This document shows positions 24,666 through 32,915 of a stretch of 64,000 nucleotides of DNA, piece after piece. The translations under genes were made by a program, and so were the position numbers. The stretch covers positions 5,890,001 through 5,954,000 of the forward strand of contig OZ250179.1 in NCBI GenBank assembly GCA_965238125.1, in the 5' to 3' direction. The notes below the pieces were generated by a model. The model ran no database searches and was not told where the DNA came from. It saw only the letters and a program-made list of their open reading frames with translations. Source of the stretch: UBA6623 sp965238125. Its GTDB lineage: Bacteria; Acidobacteriota; Terriglobia; Bryobacterales; UBA6623. Numbering within the stretch: position 1 is the stretch's first letter; each line of letters opens with the position of its first letter.

Positions 24666-25058
24666 GATTGCCGTGACGTGGATTGCCCAGGTCGAGCGCG
24701 GAAACCGAGGACGCGGTCGGCTCCCAGTCCCGAATCGACAGGGGCCCGCCCCGCCGCGGCCCGTCCGCTTGCTTCGCCGAGAATCACCCTTTCGAGGGCG
24801 GCAACCGCCGATGCGAGGAACTGTTCTATACCGAAGAAAATTCTTGCGAGAAAGAGACCGTGAACTCCGAACGTCCCACCAGCCATCGTGAACCGTTTCA
24901 TTGTCCTCCAAGGTCGGCGGGAAGACAAGCGAAACGCCGAAGCCCCCACTCCGGCGGCTCTTCGCTTGAGGATTCAGCCAACATCGACCCGCGCATCAGG
25001 CAATGAGGAACCGGCGAGACGAGAGTGCCGGCCGCCGCTGTTGCGATACATTTGTCTT
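24666..25058. other. Spacer between divergent MATE and hydrolase genes
   Basis: This 393-bp region holds promoters for both flanking genes, but none can be assigned clearly. The sequence around 24710-24830 is GC-rich with 'ggcccgccccgccgcggcccg', and 'gaagaaaattcttgcgagaaagag' at about 24835-24857 contains the inverted pair GAAAATTCTTG. Short frames on both strands cross it without a family match. I see no dispersed repeat here. Confidence 0.35.
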
Positions 25059-25706
25059 ATGGCGCGACGACTCGAATCGACTTTCCTTCGCGGTCCGGCC
25101 GGGAGACTCGAAGCGTTGCACGAAACACCGGAAGACGCCGCGCGCATCGAGCGCGTGGCGGTGGTTTGCCATCCGCATCCGCTTCACGGCGGCTCGATGC
25201 ACAACAAGGTCGTCTTCCGACTGGCGCGGGCGGCGCGGCGTGGAGGCGCGGCCGTGATCCGCTTTCAATTTCGCGGGGTCGGCTTGAGCGACGGCAGCTA
25301 CGACGAGGGGCGCGGCGAGCAGGACGACCTGCGCGCGGCGCTGCGCTACGCCTCCGATCACTATCCGGGCCGGCCGCTTGTCTCGGCGGGGTTCTCCTTC
25401 GGGTCGCGAGTGGGGCTGAGAGTATGCTGCGCCGCCGCCGGGGTGGAACGTTTCTTGGCGGTTGGGACGCCGGTTGATCACGGCGAGTGGAGTTTTCTCA
25501 ACGCCTCCGGCTTAGCGAAATTTTTTCTGCAAAGCACCAAGGATCAATACGGTTCGCGCGAAACGATGGAGCAAGTTTTCCGCCAAGCGGCGGACCCCAA
25601 GCAGCTTACTTGGGTCGAGTCGCCGGACCACTTTTTTCACGATGCGCTCGACGCTTTGGAAGAGGCTGCCTTCGCGGCGTTTCAGGCCGAGTTGCCAACC
25701 GGATAA
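25059..25706 (+). CDS. Alpha/beta-hydrolase of the dienelactone-hydrolase-like type
   Basis: ATG 25059 gives 215 residues; the frame is open upstream to 24888 but that stretch is not conserved. HPHPLHGGSMHNKVVFRLAR is the typical opening of small bacterial 'KANL3/Tex30-like' hydrolases, with the oxyanion His-Gly. The nucleophile elbow is SAGFSFGSRVGL and a candidate catalytic His lies in VESPDHFFHD. Acid is likely Asp in ESPDH. Substrate is not known. The gene is divergent from the MATE transporter. Confidence 0.8.
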   Translation: MARRLESTFLRGPAGRLEALHETPEDAARIERVAVVCHPHPLHGGSMHNKVVFRLARAARRGGAAVIRFQFRGVGLSDGSYDEGRGEQDDLRAALRYASDHYPGRPLVSAGFSFGSRVGLRVCCAAAGVERFLAVGTPVDHGEWSFLNASGLAKFFLQSTKDQYGSRETMEQVFRQAADPKQLTWVESPDHFFHDALDALEEAAFAAFQAELPTG

Positions 25707-25951
25707 AGCGTGGCTCGGTCGCCCAATGAGGAAGAACTTTCCTTCTGGCCCGGACATTCTTACCTTCTTGGCGGACCAGTGGGTATTTCACGCGGGGCTG
25801 TATCTTTTTTTCTGTCAGCGACTTAAGCGTTCTTGGCCGGATTGGCCCGGAGATTGCTCTCCCATTCATCAGCCGCGGCCGGGGTCAAGTCTCCGGCGGC
25901 GGGGGACCGGAAGCGGTCACGAACATTCGCCAAGCCAAGGAGGGCATTTTG

Positions 25952-26815
25952 ATGAATCACGATCAACCGAACTTCGAAGTCACACCGTCGCCGAAACGCA
26001 AGACCGCGGCAAGCGTCACTGTCGTGCTGTGCTTGCTGGTAGCGAATTTCTACCTCTACTCACGAGTGAACCGGGCTGAAGTTGACGCCCACACGCTCAA
26101 GCTGACTCTGGAAGAGAAACTGGCACGAGTTGAAAGTAAGTCGACTTTCCATTTGAACAACGCACAGCGAGAAATCGAGGACTTGCGGGAAAGTCTCGAA
26201 CAGGCACGCTCGGAAGCATCCAAGAGGGCAACATCCGAAGCCCGGCGCCAGACCGACAAGCTCGGCAAGAACATCGCCGCACAGCAGCGGTCGGCAAAAG
26301 AAATGGTGATGAGCGAGGTGCGCACGCTCGGAGACAAGGCCTTCGAAACCGCCGGAAAGGTCGAGGGCATCGAGGGCGAGTTGGGCGGCGTCAAGGACGA
26401 TCTGGCCGGTACGGTGGAACGGCTCGAATCCACTGACCGAGTGCTCAAGGACACGAAAGCCCACATGCAATCCATCAGTGATTGGGTGGCGGGTAACGCA
26501 TCGGAAATCAACAAGCTGCGGGAGAATGGAAGTCGTCAATTCGTTCGCTTCCAACTTTCCCTGAGTGAAGAGATGCGACGCGTGGGCGACGTGCGTATGC
26601 GGCTGCGCAAGACGAATCCGAAACACAACAAATACACCGTGGAGATTCTGGCCGATGACAAGACAATGGTCAAGAAAGGACAATACGCCAACGAGCCGGT
26701 TGAGTTCTACGTGGCCGACTGCAGCGAACCCTATGAGGTGGTCATGACCGCCGTGAAGAAAGACCATGTCATGGGATTTCTTTCACGGCCCAAGGACGCG
26801 GGCGTCCGGCGCTAG
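25952..26815 (+). CDS. Single-pass membrane coiled-coil protein of unknown function
   Basis: ATG 25952 is preceded by AAGGAGGG (25938-25944), a strong ribosome-binding site; the upstream TTG at 25949 is less likely. The 287-residue protein has one membrane helix (residues about 20-38, SVTVVLCLLVANFYLYSR), then about 150 residues of heptad-like helix (LTLEEKLARVESKSTFHLNN, EDLRESLEQARSEASKRA). A compact beta C-terminal domain includes RFQLSLSEEMRRVGDVRMRL and YTVEILADDKTMVKKGQYAN. The layout suggests a periplasmic or cytoplasmic spacer linking the membrane to a globular domain. No family name comes to mind. Confidence 0.75.
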   Translation: MNHDQPNFEVTPSPKRKTAASVTVVLCLLVANFYLYSRVNRAEVDAHTLKLTLEEKLARVESKSTFHLNNAQREIEDLRESLEQARSEASKRATSEARRQTDKLGKNIAAQQRSAKEMVMSEVRTLGDKAFETAGKVEGIEGELGGVKDDLAGTVERLESTDRVLKDTKAHMQSISDWVAGNASEINKLRENGSRQFVRFQLSLSEEMRRVGDVRMRLRKTNPKHNKYTVEILADDKTMVKKGQYANEPVEFYVADCSEPYEVVMTAVKKDHVMGFLSRPKDAGVRR

Positions 26816-26848
26816 GCTGGACTGCGCGCTCTTGTCGATTCGGTTACA

Positions 26849-26874
26849 GGGGACGGACGCGGATGTCCGTCCCC
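26849..26874. terminator. Perfect hairpin between convergent genes
   Basis: GGGGACGGAC (26849-26858), loop gcggat and GTCCGTCCCC (26865-26874) form a 10-bp perfect stem in the 80-bp gap between the coiled-coil gene and rimI, which converge. It could terminate both transcripts. The very regular stem also resembles the dispersed palindromes elsewhere in this window. There is no T run. Confidence 0.5.
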
Positions 26875-26895
26875 GCCCGTGCATTTCTTCGGCGT

Positions 26896-27339
26896 TCACG
26901 GCCCAAGCACCATCATCACCGCGTCGTCGGGCGGGTCGCGGTAGTAGTCCGTCCGTCGACCTGCTTCCTCAAAGCCCAGCCGCCCATAAAAGGCTTCGGC
27001 GACGCTGTTGCGCGACCGCACTTCCACAAAGGCGTAGCCTCGGTGCTCCGCGAGCAATTGGCGGACAAGCTCAGCCCCAACCCCGCGCCGCCGGAACGCC
27101 GGATCGACAGCCATGTTCAAGATCTCCATTTCATCGGGGACGGGTCGTCGAAACATCAGGAATCCGACCACCCGGTCGCCGTCCAAGGCGAGTAGGCCGC
27201 CCGAAGAGCCGTCCACGGCCGCCAGGAAATCGTGGTAGGCCGCGGCGTTCCACCGCGATGCCCCCGGCGACGCGGCCTGCATGTCAAGCATCCGCTCGAT
27301 ATCCTCGGTCGCGGCCGCTCGTACCTTCACCGAAGCCAT
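26896..27339 (-). CDS. rimI: Ribosomal-protein-alanine N-acetyltransferase (RimI-like GNAT)
   Basis: ATG 27339 gives 147 residues; GTG 27345 adds two. The GNAT fold is clear: VKVRAAATEDIERMLDMQ, EMEILNMAVDPAFRRRGVGA (acetyl-CoA binding R-R-x-G-V-G) and FVEVRSRNSVAEAFYGRLGF with the Asn and Tyr typical of RimI. RimI acetylates the N-terminus of ribosomal protein S18 and is often encoded near TsaB/TsaD. The distance to tsaE here is about 4 kb. Length and motifs fit well, but other GNATs cannot be fully excluded. Confidence 0.83.
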   Translation of the reverse strand: MASVKVRAAATEDIERMLDMQAASPGASRWNAAAYHDFLAAVDGSSGGLLALDGDRVVGFLMFRRPVPDEMEILNMAVDPAFRRRGVGAELVRQLLAEHRGYAFVEVRSRNSVAEAFYGRLGFEEAGRRTDYYRDPPDDAVMMVLGP

Positions 27340-27503
27340 TCGCACAGTCTACGGTACTGAGAGGCGCGGTCTCGCGGTTTCGATGGGAATGAAACGGGTC
27401 CGAGGGCCGTTTCGTCTTTAAGAGTGGAAAGAAGGTCGGAAGTTGGTCCGGCAGGTCCGGCGATCCGGCGGGAGGATGCGCTCTTCCATGGGCGCGTGAC
27501 CCG

Positions 27504-27509
27504 TATAAT
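27504..27509 (+). promoter_or_regulatory. Possible -10 box upstream of msrP
   Basis: A perfect TATAAT hexamer lies about 100 bp before the msrP ATG in otherwise GC-rich DNA. The candidate -35 region (27481-27486, CTCTTC) is poor, so this is only a suggestion. Confidence 0.35.
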
Positions 27510-27607
27510 CTAAACAAGGCTCCTGCATTCAACGATCGGCGGCTCATGCGGTTATGGAATTCGCCGCGCGGATGCAAACTCATCGTTAGCCCTGGGGAGA
27601 AACGCAT

Positions 27608-28546
27608 ATGTTGATCAAAGTCCCGCGCGCTTGGGAGATGCCCGAACGCGACGCAACACCCGAATCGGTTTTCCACAGTCGTCGCGAAATCCTACAAGGC
27701 ATGGGTTTCATCGGCATGAGCGCCCTGCTCGGACAAGCGGCCGAAGCGGCGATCGGCGCCGATCTCTACCCGGCGAAACGGAACCCGCGCTATAAGCTCG
27801 ACCGTCCCGTTACACCCGAGAGCGCCGCGACGAGCTATAACAATTTCTACGAGTTCACGACCAACAAAGAGCGCGTCAAGACCCTGGTCGGTAATTTCAA
27901 GATCGATCCCTGGACGGTCGAGGTCAAGGGCCTGGTCAACAAGCCCGGCACCTACGACCTCGACGACCTGCTCCGCAAATTTCCATTGGAAGAACGGCTG
28001 TACCGCATGCGCTGCGTCGAGGCTTGGTCGATGGCGGTTCCTTGGACCGGGTTTCCCGTTTCGGCGCTGATCGAGCACGTCGAGCCCAAGCCCACGGCAA
28101 AGTACCTGCGGCTGGTCACGGCCAATCGCCCCGATGAGATGCCGGGAATCCGCTCGCAGACCCACTACCCCTGGCCCTATTTCGAGGCGCTGCGGCTCGA
28201 CGAAGCGATGAACGAACTGGCGCTTTTCGTTACCGGCATTTACGGCAAGCCGCTGCCGAAGCAAAACGGCGCTCCGATTCGTTTGATTGTCCCGTGGAAA
28301 TATGGGTTGAAGAGCATCAAATCAATCGTCACGCTCGAGTTTACGAGCGATCAGCCGCCGACGCTGTGGAATCAAACACAGGGCCTCGAGTACGGTTGGT
28401 ATTCGAACGTCAATCCGGCGCGTCCGCACCCGCGTTGGTCGCAGGCGTCGGAGCGCGTCATACCCACCGGCGAACGACGTAAAACGCTTCCGTATAACGG
28501 GTACCAGGAGTTCGTCGCGGGTCTCTACGGCGGCAAGGAGTTTTAG
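27608..28546 (+). CDS. msrP: Protein-methionine-sulfoxide reductase catalytic subunit (YedY)
   Basis: The 312-residue molybdoenzyme repairs oxidised methionines in envelope proteins. A twin-arginine signal (SRREILQGMGFIGMSALLG, Arg 25-26) exports it folded. The molybdopterin ligand Cys is C136 in YRMRCVEAWSMAVPW. Other family blocks are PRYKLDRPVTPESAATSYNN, WTVEVKGLVNKPGTYDLDDL, RPDEMPGI and VPWKYGLKSIKSIVTLEF. In most bacteria the haem-binding membrane partner MsrQ (YedZ) follows directly; it is absent here, where a dead toxin-antitoxin pair lies instead. Electrons may come from another quinone-linked donor. Confidence 0.94.
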   Translation: MLIKVPRAWEMPERDATPESVFHSRREILQGMGFIGMSALLGQAAEAAIGADLYPAKRNPRYKLDRPVTPESAATSYNNFYEFTTNKERVKTLVGNFKIDPWTVEVKGLVNKPGTYDLDDLLRKFPLEERLYRMRCVEAWSMAVPWTGFPVSALIEHVEPKPTAKYLRLVTANRPDEMPGIRSQTHYPWPYFEALRLDEAMNELALFVTGIYGKPLPKQNGAPIRLIVPWKYGLKSIKSIVTLEFTSDQPPTLWNQTQGLEYGWYSNVNPARPHPRWSQASERVIPTGERRKTLPYNGYQEFVAGLYGGKEF

Positions 28547-28602
28547 AGGGCGGGCCGCGGGGTAATCCTAAGCCGGAACTGCGTATCGAGCGGCAATCTC
28601 AT
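28543..28602 (-). pseudogene. Truncated PIN-domain toxin (VapC) start
   Basis: ATG 28602 overlaps the stop of the antitoxin remnant, the usual TGATG arrangement of a toxin-antitoxin pair. The 19 codons read MRLPLDTQFRLR and then stop within the msrP 3' end. PIN-domain VapC toxins of this kind begin 'MRLLLDTH', where the Asp is the first catalytic acid. Only this stub is left, so the toxin is dead. The identification rests on eight residues plus the context. Confidence 0.4.
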
Positions 28603-28838
28603 CACCCGAGCGCTTCCCAGTCACTTTTGTCCGATGCGGGGGAGATGATGTCTCCGATGATGCGACCGGTGCCCACCATGCATCCCATCCAATCGGCGCC
28701 CTTTTCCGGCGAGGGGGGAACTACTTCCGCCACAGGCTTGCCAAAACGCGTAATCCGAATCGGCTTGCCGGTTTAACGAACCTGTTCGATAATCCGCCGG
28801 CAATCGGCCTTGAATTTCGAAATGGCGATTTCTTCCAT
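28602..28838 (-). pseudogene. Phd/YefM-type antitoxin with an internal stop codon
   Basis: ATG 28838 starts MEEIAISKFKADCRRIIEQV, then R, then TAA at 28773-28775, then the same frame continues TGKPIRITRFGKPVAEVVPP and ends at 28602-28604. Phd/YefM antitoxins have just this plan ('ISEFKA..L..V..TGEP.VITRRGKPVA'), and the residue at the stop is usually Lys or Arg. A single A-to-T change of AAA gives TAA. Total length (78 codons) is normal for the family. With the VapC stub it forms an inactive toxin-antitoxin locus between msrP and the LLM oxidoreductase gene. Confidence 0.65.
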
Positions 28839-28923
28839 GGACCTGTCCGTCCTTATTTTGAAGGTGGTCGGTAAATAGGTCAAGCTTCCCGGACTACCCG
28901 CGTGTCACATGGGTAACTCAGAA

Positions 28924-28949
28924 TGGGCAGGCCTGGAGACCTGCCCCAC
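28924..28949. repeat. Dispersed palindromic repeat R2
   Basis: GGGCAGGCCTGGAGACCTGCCCCACC is a full R2 copy just downstream of the LLM oxidoreductase gene. A sequence 'gtgtcacatgggtaactca' at 28900-28918 resembles the ends of IS481-type elements and may be the trace of an insertion. Confidence 0.65.
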
Positions 28950-29003
28950 CGTCAAAACCCTGAAGGGCTTCCGCCTTGAGTTGGATTCCAAGATTACGTC
29001 GCC

Positions 29004-30026
29004 CTACAGCACCAGCTCCGCCATCACCCGCAGCGAGGCCATATCCCGCACCCCGCAGATCAGCGTCGTGACGTCGCTTGCCTTCCACTCTTCCAGCCGT
29101 TCCGCGATCCTCTCCTTGGGGCCGCACAGGGCGACTTGGTCGACCAGCTCGTCGGGCACCGCGGCGGCGGCTTCGTCGCGTTTGCGTGCCAGAAACAGGT
29201 CTTGGATCTTCCCGGCCGCTTCTTCAAAGCCGTAGCGGCAGGCGATGTTGTAGTAGAAGTTCTTGCCGCGCGCCCCCATGCCGCCGATGTAGAGGGCCAG
29301 GTTGGGCTTAACGCTGTCGCGGCAAGCCTGCGCGTCATCGCCCAGCGCGACGGTCACCGTCGGCGCGATGTCGAATTGCGAACGGTCTTTTTCCGGGGCC
29401 CGCGCGAAACCCTCGTCCAGAAACTCTTGATACATCTTCTGGTGCGCGGGAGCGAAGAACACGACCAGCCACCCGTCGGCGATCTCGGCGGTGAGCGCGA
29501 CGTTTTTCGGACCTTGGGCGGCGATGTAGATCGGGATGTGATTTCGCAACGGATGCAGAATCAACTTCAGCGGCTTCCCCAGCCCCGAGCCTTCACTGGT
29601 GGGGATGTCGTAATGTCGGCCGTGATGTTCGAGCGGGGCTTCGCGCGCCAACACCGAGCGGACGATCTTGACGTATTCCCGCGCCCGCGTCAGCGGCCGA
29701 CCGTAGGGCACTCCGTGCCAACCCTCGACGACTTGGGGCCCCGACGCCCCAATCCCCAGCCGCATCCGCCCTCCGCTCAGCCAATCGAGCGTCGCGGCAG
29801 TCATCGCCGTGACCGCCGGGGCCCGCGCCGTCATTTGCATGATCGCCGAGCCGACAGCGATTTTCTCGGTCTTGGCCGCGATCCAGGTCAGCGGCGTGAC
29901 CGCGTCCGATCCGTAGGCCTCCGCGGTCCAGACCGAGTCATAACCGAGCCGCTCGGCCTCGTTGGCGAACTCGACCAACTGGTCGGGCTTCGAGCCCGAG
30001 TAGCCCAAGTTCAATCCCAGTCGCAT
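29004..30026 (-). CDS. F420-dependent LLM-class oxidoreductase
   Basis: The 340-residue TIM-barrel enzyme belongs to the luciferase-like monooxygenase superfamily. Features are MRLGLNLGYSGSKPDQLVEF, AERLGYDSVWTAEAYGSD, IAVGSAIMQMTARAPAVTAM (non-prolyl cis-peptide region), LDWLSGGRMRLGIGASGPQV and PIYIAAQGPKNVALTAEIAD. The layout is closest to F420-dependent (MSMEG/mer-like) proteins rather than two-component flavin monooxygenases. A ribosome-binding site (GGAGGGTGG) precedes ATG 30026. The substrate is unknown. F420 biosynthesis genes are not in the window. Confidence 0.88.
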   Translation of the reverse strand: MRLGLNLGYSGSKPDQLVEFANEAERLGYDSVWTAEAYGSDAVTPLTWIAAKTEKIAVGSAIMQMTARAPAVTAMTAATLDWLSGGRMRLGIGASGPQVVEGWHGVPYGRPLTRAREYVKIVRSVLAREAPLEHHGRHYDIPTSEGSGLGKPLKLILHPLRNHIPIYIAAQGPKNVALTAEIADGWLVVFFAPAHQKMYQEFLDEGFARAPEKDRSQFDIAPTVTVALGDDAQACRDSVKPNLALYIGGMGARGKNFYYNIACRYGFEEAAGKIQDLFLARKRDEAAAAVPDELVDQVALCGPKERIAERLEEWKASDVTTLICGVRDMASLRVMAELVL

Positions 30027-30399
30027 CCACCCTCCTCGTCGGCAGCCCGGGTCGCCGGACCCTGAGTGTACGAAAACAGGGCTTCCGACTCAACCCTACG
30101 GATCATTGAGGCGGAAACTTGCCGAGCGACTGAATCGCAAGCAACCGCCAAGAGCGCCTGCCGCTACCTGGGCGCACCTATCGGTAGAGACGAACACTCG
30201 TGTTTGTCCTCGTTGACAGTTGAGACAAGCTCTCAGCTTGTCTCCTCCTCGGGCCCCCGGGCCCCCGCCCACACGAAGTTTCAGGTTGGGACAGGCACGA
30301 GCCCCTATCGCTACCGGGAACGCTAAACTCGAGACGGTTCGCGCGCGGGGGGGAACCCGTGCGGCATAATAATTTCTTCGCGCCAGGGAGGATTTTTCT
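30027..30399. other. Spacer with two hairpins, upstream of rfbD
   Basis: Between divergent genes lie two palindromes: GACGAACAC-T-C-GTGTTTGTC (about 30189-30208, one mismatch) and the perfect GAGACAAGCT-CTC-AGCTTGTCTC (30222-30244). They are followed by 'cgggcccccgggcccccgc' and 'gggacaggcacgagcccc', which resembles R3. CATAAT at 30365-30370 could be a -10 box for rfbD; AGGGAGGA at about 30384 is its ribosome-binding site. No gene is supported. Confidence 0.45.
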
Positions 30400-31284
30400 T
30401 TGCGAGCACTGGTATTGGGATCGGGCGGACAACTGGGAACCGAAATCGTCGCCGAGCTGCGGCGCCGGGGTATGAGTGTCGTCGGACTCGGCCGCGGTGA
30501 ACTCGACATCACCGACTCCGAAGCCGTTCAGGCCTGCTTTGCGGAGCACGCGCCCGGCTGGGTCATCAACACCGCGGCTTACAACCACGTCGACCTAGCC
30601 GAGAAAGAAGCCGAGACGGCGATGCGCGTCAACGGGCTGGCGGTACATTATCTCGCCGCCGCGTGCCGCGGCCGCGGCGCGACGCTGATGCATTTTTCGA
30701 CCGATCATGTCTTCGACGGAACTCTCCTTCGGCCCTACACCGAAGAGGACGCCCCTAACCCCCCCTCCGCCTACGGCGTCTCGAAACTCGCCGGAGAAAT
30801 GTACGCCCGCGCCGCCCTCGAAAAGCTCTACCTCGTGCGGGTGGCCGGTGTGTTCGGGCCGGCGGGTCAATACACGAAGCGTAGTAATTTTCCCGAACTC
30901 ATTCTCAAGAAGGCCGCCGAGGGCGGCTCGCTCAGCATCGTCGAAGATTTCTTCGCCACGCCTACCTATGCACCGGCCCTCGCGCGCCGCTCGGTTGATC
31001 TATTCGAACGAGGCGCCTTCGGGCTGTACCACATCGGCGGCGGCGTGAAGATTTCCTGGTACCACTACGGGCTGAAGATCCTCGAAGTCGCCGGTCTCGA
31101 AGCCGACATCCAGCCGACCAATCACCGCGAGTTTAAAACACCGGCGCGGCGTCCGCGCAATGCCGAGTTGTCGAACGCGAAGATCGAAAGCCTCGGCCTC
31201 GAAAAAATGCCCTCGCTCGAAGACGCCCTAGCTGAATACATGGAGCTGCGTAAGAGCGTTAGATCCCCTAAGCGACACGGGTAA
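30400..31284 (+). CDS. rfbD: dTDP-4-dehydrorhamnose reductase
   Basis: TTG 30400 is the start, preceded by AGGGAGGA. The 294-residue short-chain dehydrogenase has the NAD(P)-binding RALVLGSGGQLGTEIV, VVGLGRGELDITDSEAV, VINTAAYNHVDLAEKEAE, the Ser in MHFSTDHVFDG and the catalytic YxxxK in YGVSKLAGE. RfbD reduces dTDP-4-keto-L-rhamnose to dTDP-L-rhamnose for cell-surface polysaccharides. The other rfb genes (rfbA, B, C) are not adjacent, so the pathway is split in this genome. Confidence 0.9.
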   Translation: MRALVLGSGGQLGTEIVAELRRRGMSVVGLGRGELDITDSEAVQACFAEHAPGWVINTAAYNHVDLAEKEAETAMRVNGLAVHYLAAACRGRGATLMHFSTDHVFDGTLLRPYTEEDAPNPPSAYGVSKLAGEMYARAALEKLYLVRVAGVFGPAGQYTKRSNFPELILKKAAEGGSLSIVEDFFATPTYAPALARRSVDLFERGAFGLYHIGGGVKISWYHYGLKILEVAGLEADIQPTNHREFKTPARRPRNAELSNAKIESLGLEKMPSLEDALAEYMELRKSVRSPKRHG

Positions 31285-31321
31285 AGGCGCGGCGCGACGT
31301 TGCTCGCCGCCGCCCGCGAGA

Positions 31322-31801
31322 CTAAAAAGGTACGTCGTCGTCGGTGATGCCTTGGTTGTCGGCGGGCGGCGCCGCGGGAGCGGGCGCCGCTCCGGCGGCG
31401 GGAGCCGCGCCGGTGGAGGCCTGTTGTGGGGCATAATCGTCGGGCGGGGGCGAACCCATGTCTTCGCCGCGGCTGGTCAGCAAGATGAGGTTTTCCGCCA
31501 CGACCTCGGTTTTGTAACGCTTGTTGCCGCTTTGGTCTTCCCAACTGCGGGTTTGCAGCCGTCCTTCGATAAAGACCTGCTTGCCTTTTTGCAGGTAGGG
31601 AGCGACGTTTTCCGAGCGCCACAAGACGATCTCGTGCCAGTCGGTCTCCTCTCGCCACTCGCCGGTTTGCTGGTTTTTCGTGCGCCAGTTCGTCGCCAGA
31701 GTGAAGTTCGTAACAGGAACTCCGCCCTGCGTATGCCGCGTTTCGGCATCTTTCCCGAGATGCCCGATCAGCATGACTTTGTTGAGACTGCGGGATGCCA
31801 T
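31322..31801 (-). CDS. ssb: Single-stranded DNA-binding protein
   Basis: ATG 31801 gives 159 residues; the frame is open to 31837 but the conserved start is MASRSLNKVMLIGHLGKDAE. The OB fold continues with FTLATNWRTKNQQTGEWREE and WHEIVLWRSENVAPYLQKGK, then QVFIEGRLQTRSWEDQSG. A Pro/Ala-rich linker leads to the acidic tip DDDVPF, which recruits DNA-repair partners. The protein coats single-stranded DNA in replication and repair. It is the shortest plausible complete SSB and is convergent with rfbD. Confidence 0.96.
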   Translation of the reverse strand: MASRSLNKVMLIGHLGKDAETRHTQGGVPVTNFTLATNWRTKNQQTGEWREETDWHEIVLWRSENVAPYLQKGKQVFIEGRLQTRSWEDQSGNKRYKTEVVAENLILLTSRGEDMGSPPPDDYAPQQASTGAAPAAGAAPAPAAPPADNQGITDDDVPF

Positions 31802-31901
31802 AGGAATCAAGGTACACCCAACGGCCGCCGATCGCAAGCCGGTCTCGAATCGATCGAGTCGGCGGCCCCCCGGCGGTCACACTCTTGGGCGAAGAACGTC
31901 C

Positions 31902-32705
31902 TCAGCGGTTCTCCGATGGCGCCGCCAAAACGCGCCGGTATCCTTTACCGGCGAGCCAAGTTTGCATCTCGTCGCTCAGCAGAAACGCCGCGAACGCCCG
32001 GGCGGCCTCCAAGCTGGACGAGGCCGTGACAATGCCCAAGGCCTGATCGAGCGGAGCGTGAAGATCGCCGGAAATCACCAGCGCCTGGGGCGTCTCCGAA
32101 GCGTCGCCCGACCCGACCAGAGAACTCGCCATCAAGGCCGCGTCGGCGTTGCTCGACTGGGCGAATTGTTTCGCCATGGCGACGTTTTGCGCGTAGACGA
32201 TCTTCGGCTCGAGCGACGTCCACAGGCCGAGGGCTTTGAGGGCATCCACCGCCGCGCGCCCATAGGGGGCGACTTCGGGTTTCGGAACGGCGATGAGTTT
32301 GAAGCGCGACGAGGCGAGGTCCGCGGGACTTGTGATGTCGTGGGTAAGCGACCACACAACGAGCACGCCGCGTGCATACACGCGCCGACTCTCGGCGCTA
32401 ACCAAGCCTTGCTCGACGAGCCGATCCACGTGTTCGGTGTCGGCCGCAAGAAAGACGTCGAACGGCGCGCCGTTCTCGATTTGGTGAGCCAACGACGCCG
32501 TCGATCCCATGCTGACAAGCGCGCGAATACCCGTGCGCGCTTCAAATCGCTCGGTCAGTTCCTCGATGACGGCAGCCAAATTCGCCGCCGCCGCCACGAC
32601 GACCTCGCGCCGCGCAGCGGTCGATTGAGCGGAGGGGTCGCGGCAACCAAGGCTTGCCGCGAGGGCCCAAAGAACCAGGCTGAGCAAGACGCGGCGGAAC
32701 GTCAT
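31902..32705 (-). CDS. modA: Molybdate ABC transporter substrate-binding lipoprotein (ModA)
   Basis: ATG 32705 (ATG 32708 is also possible) gives 267 residues. The signal peptide ends in a lipobox with Cys 21 (RRVLLSLVLWALAASLGC), so the protein is a lipoprotein. ModA features are VVVAAAANLAAVIEELTERF, VSMGSTASLAHQIENGAPFD, VFLAADTEHVDRLVEQGLV and ALVISGDLHAPLDQALGIV. It binds molybdate or tungstate for uptake. The modB and modC genes are not next to it. MsrP, a molybdoenzyme, is encoded 4 kb away. Confidence 0.9.
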   Translation of the reverse strand: MTFRRVLLSLVLWALAASLGCRDPSAQSTAARREVVVAAAANLAAVIEELTERFEARTGIRALVSMGSTASLAHQIENGAPFDVFLAADTEHVDRLVEQGLVSAESRRVYARGVLVVWSLTHDITSPADLASSRFKLIAVPKPEVAPYGRAAVDALKALGLWTSLEPKIVYAQNVAMAKQFAQSSNADAALMASSLVGSGDASETPQALVISGDLHAPLDQALGIVTASSSLEAARAFAAFLLSDEMQTWLAGKGYRRVLAAPSENR

Positions 32706-32915
32706 CATGTATCGAAATCGTAAGCGGCTCGGCGCGACCGACGCTAACTCATTGTGGCACGACCGCGAACCACGCCCGGGCGCTGCTCCTTTCGTCGCCA
32801 CCGAGAAATCGACCGCCCACTCACCCCAACCCAAAGCGCTACAATCGAGCATTCCGCCCGGCCCCGCCGCTGGCGCCCGCCTTTAGCTGCACAGGGGAAA
32901 CGAGGTTCAACGGGA

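Noticed and set aside
24521..24949. A short hydrophobic frame (MKRFTMAGGTFGVHGLFLAR) that looks like the start of a DoxX-type protein
   Set aside because: Only the first 35 residues are hydrophobic, then it becomes Arg/Pro-rich and runs into the MATE gene antisense, so support is too thin.
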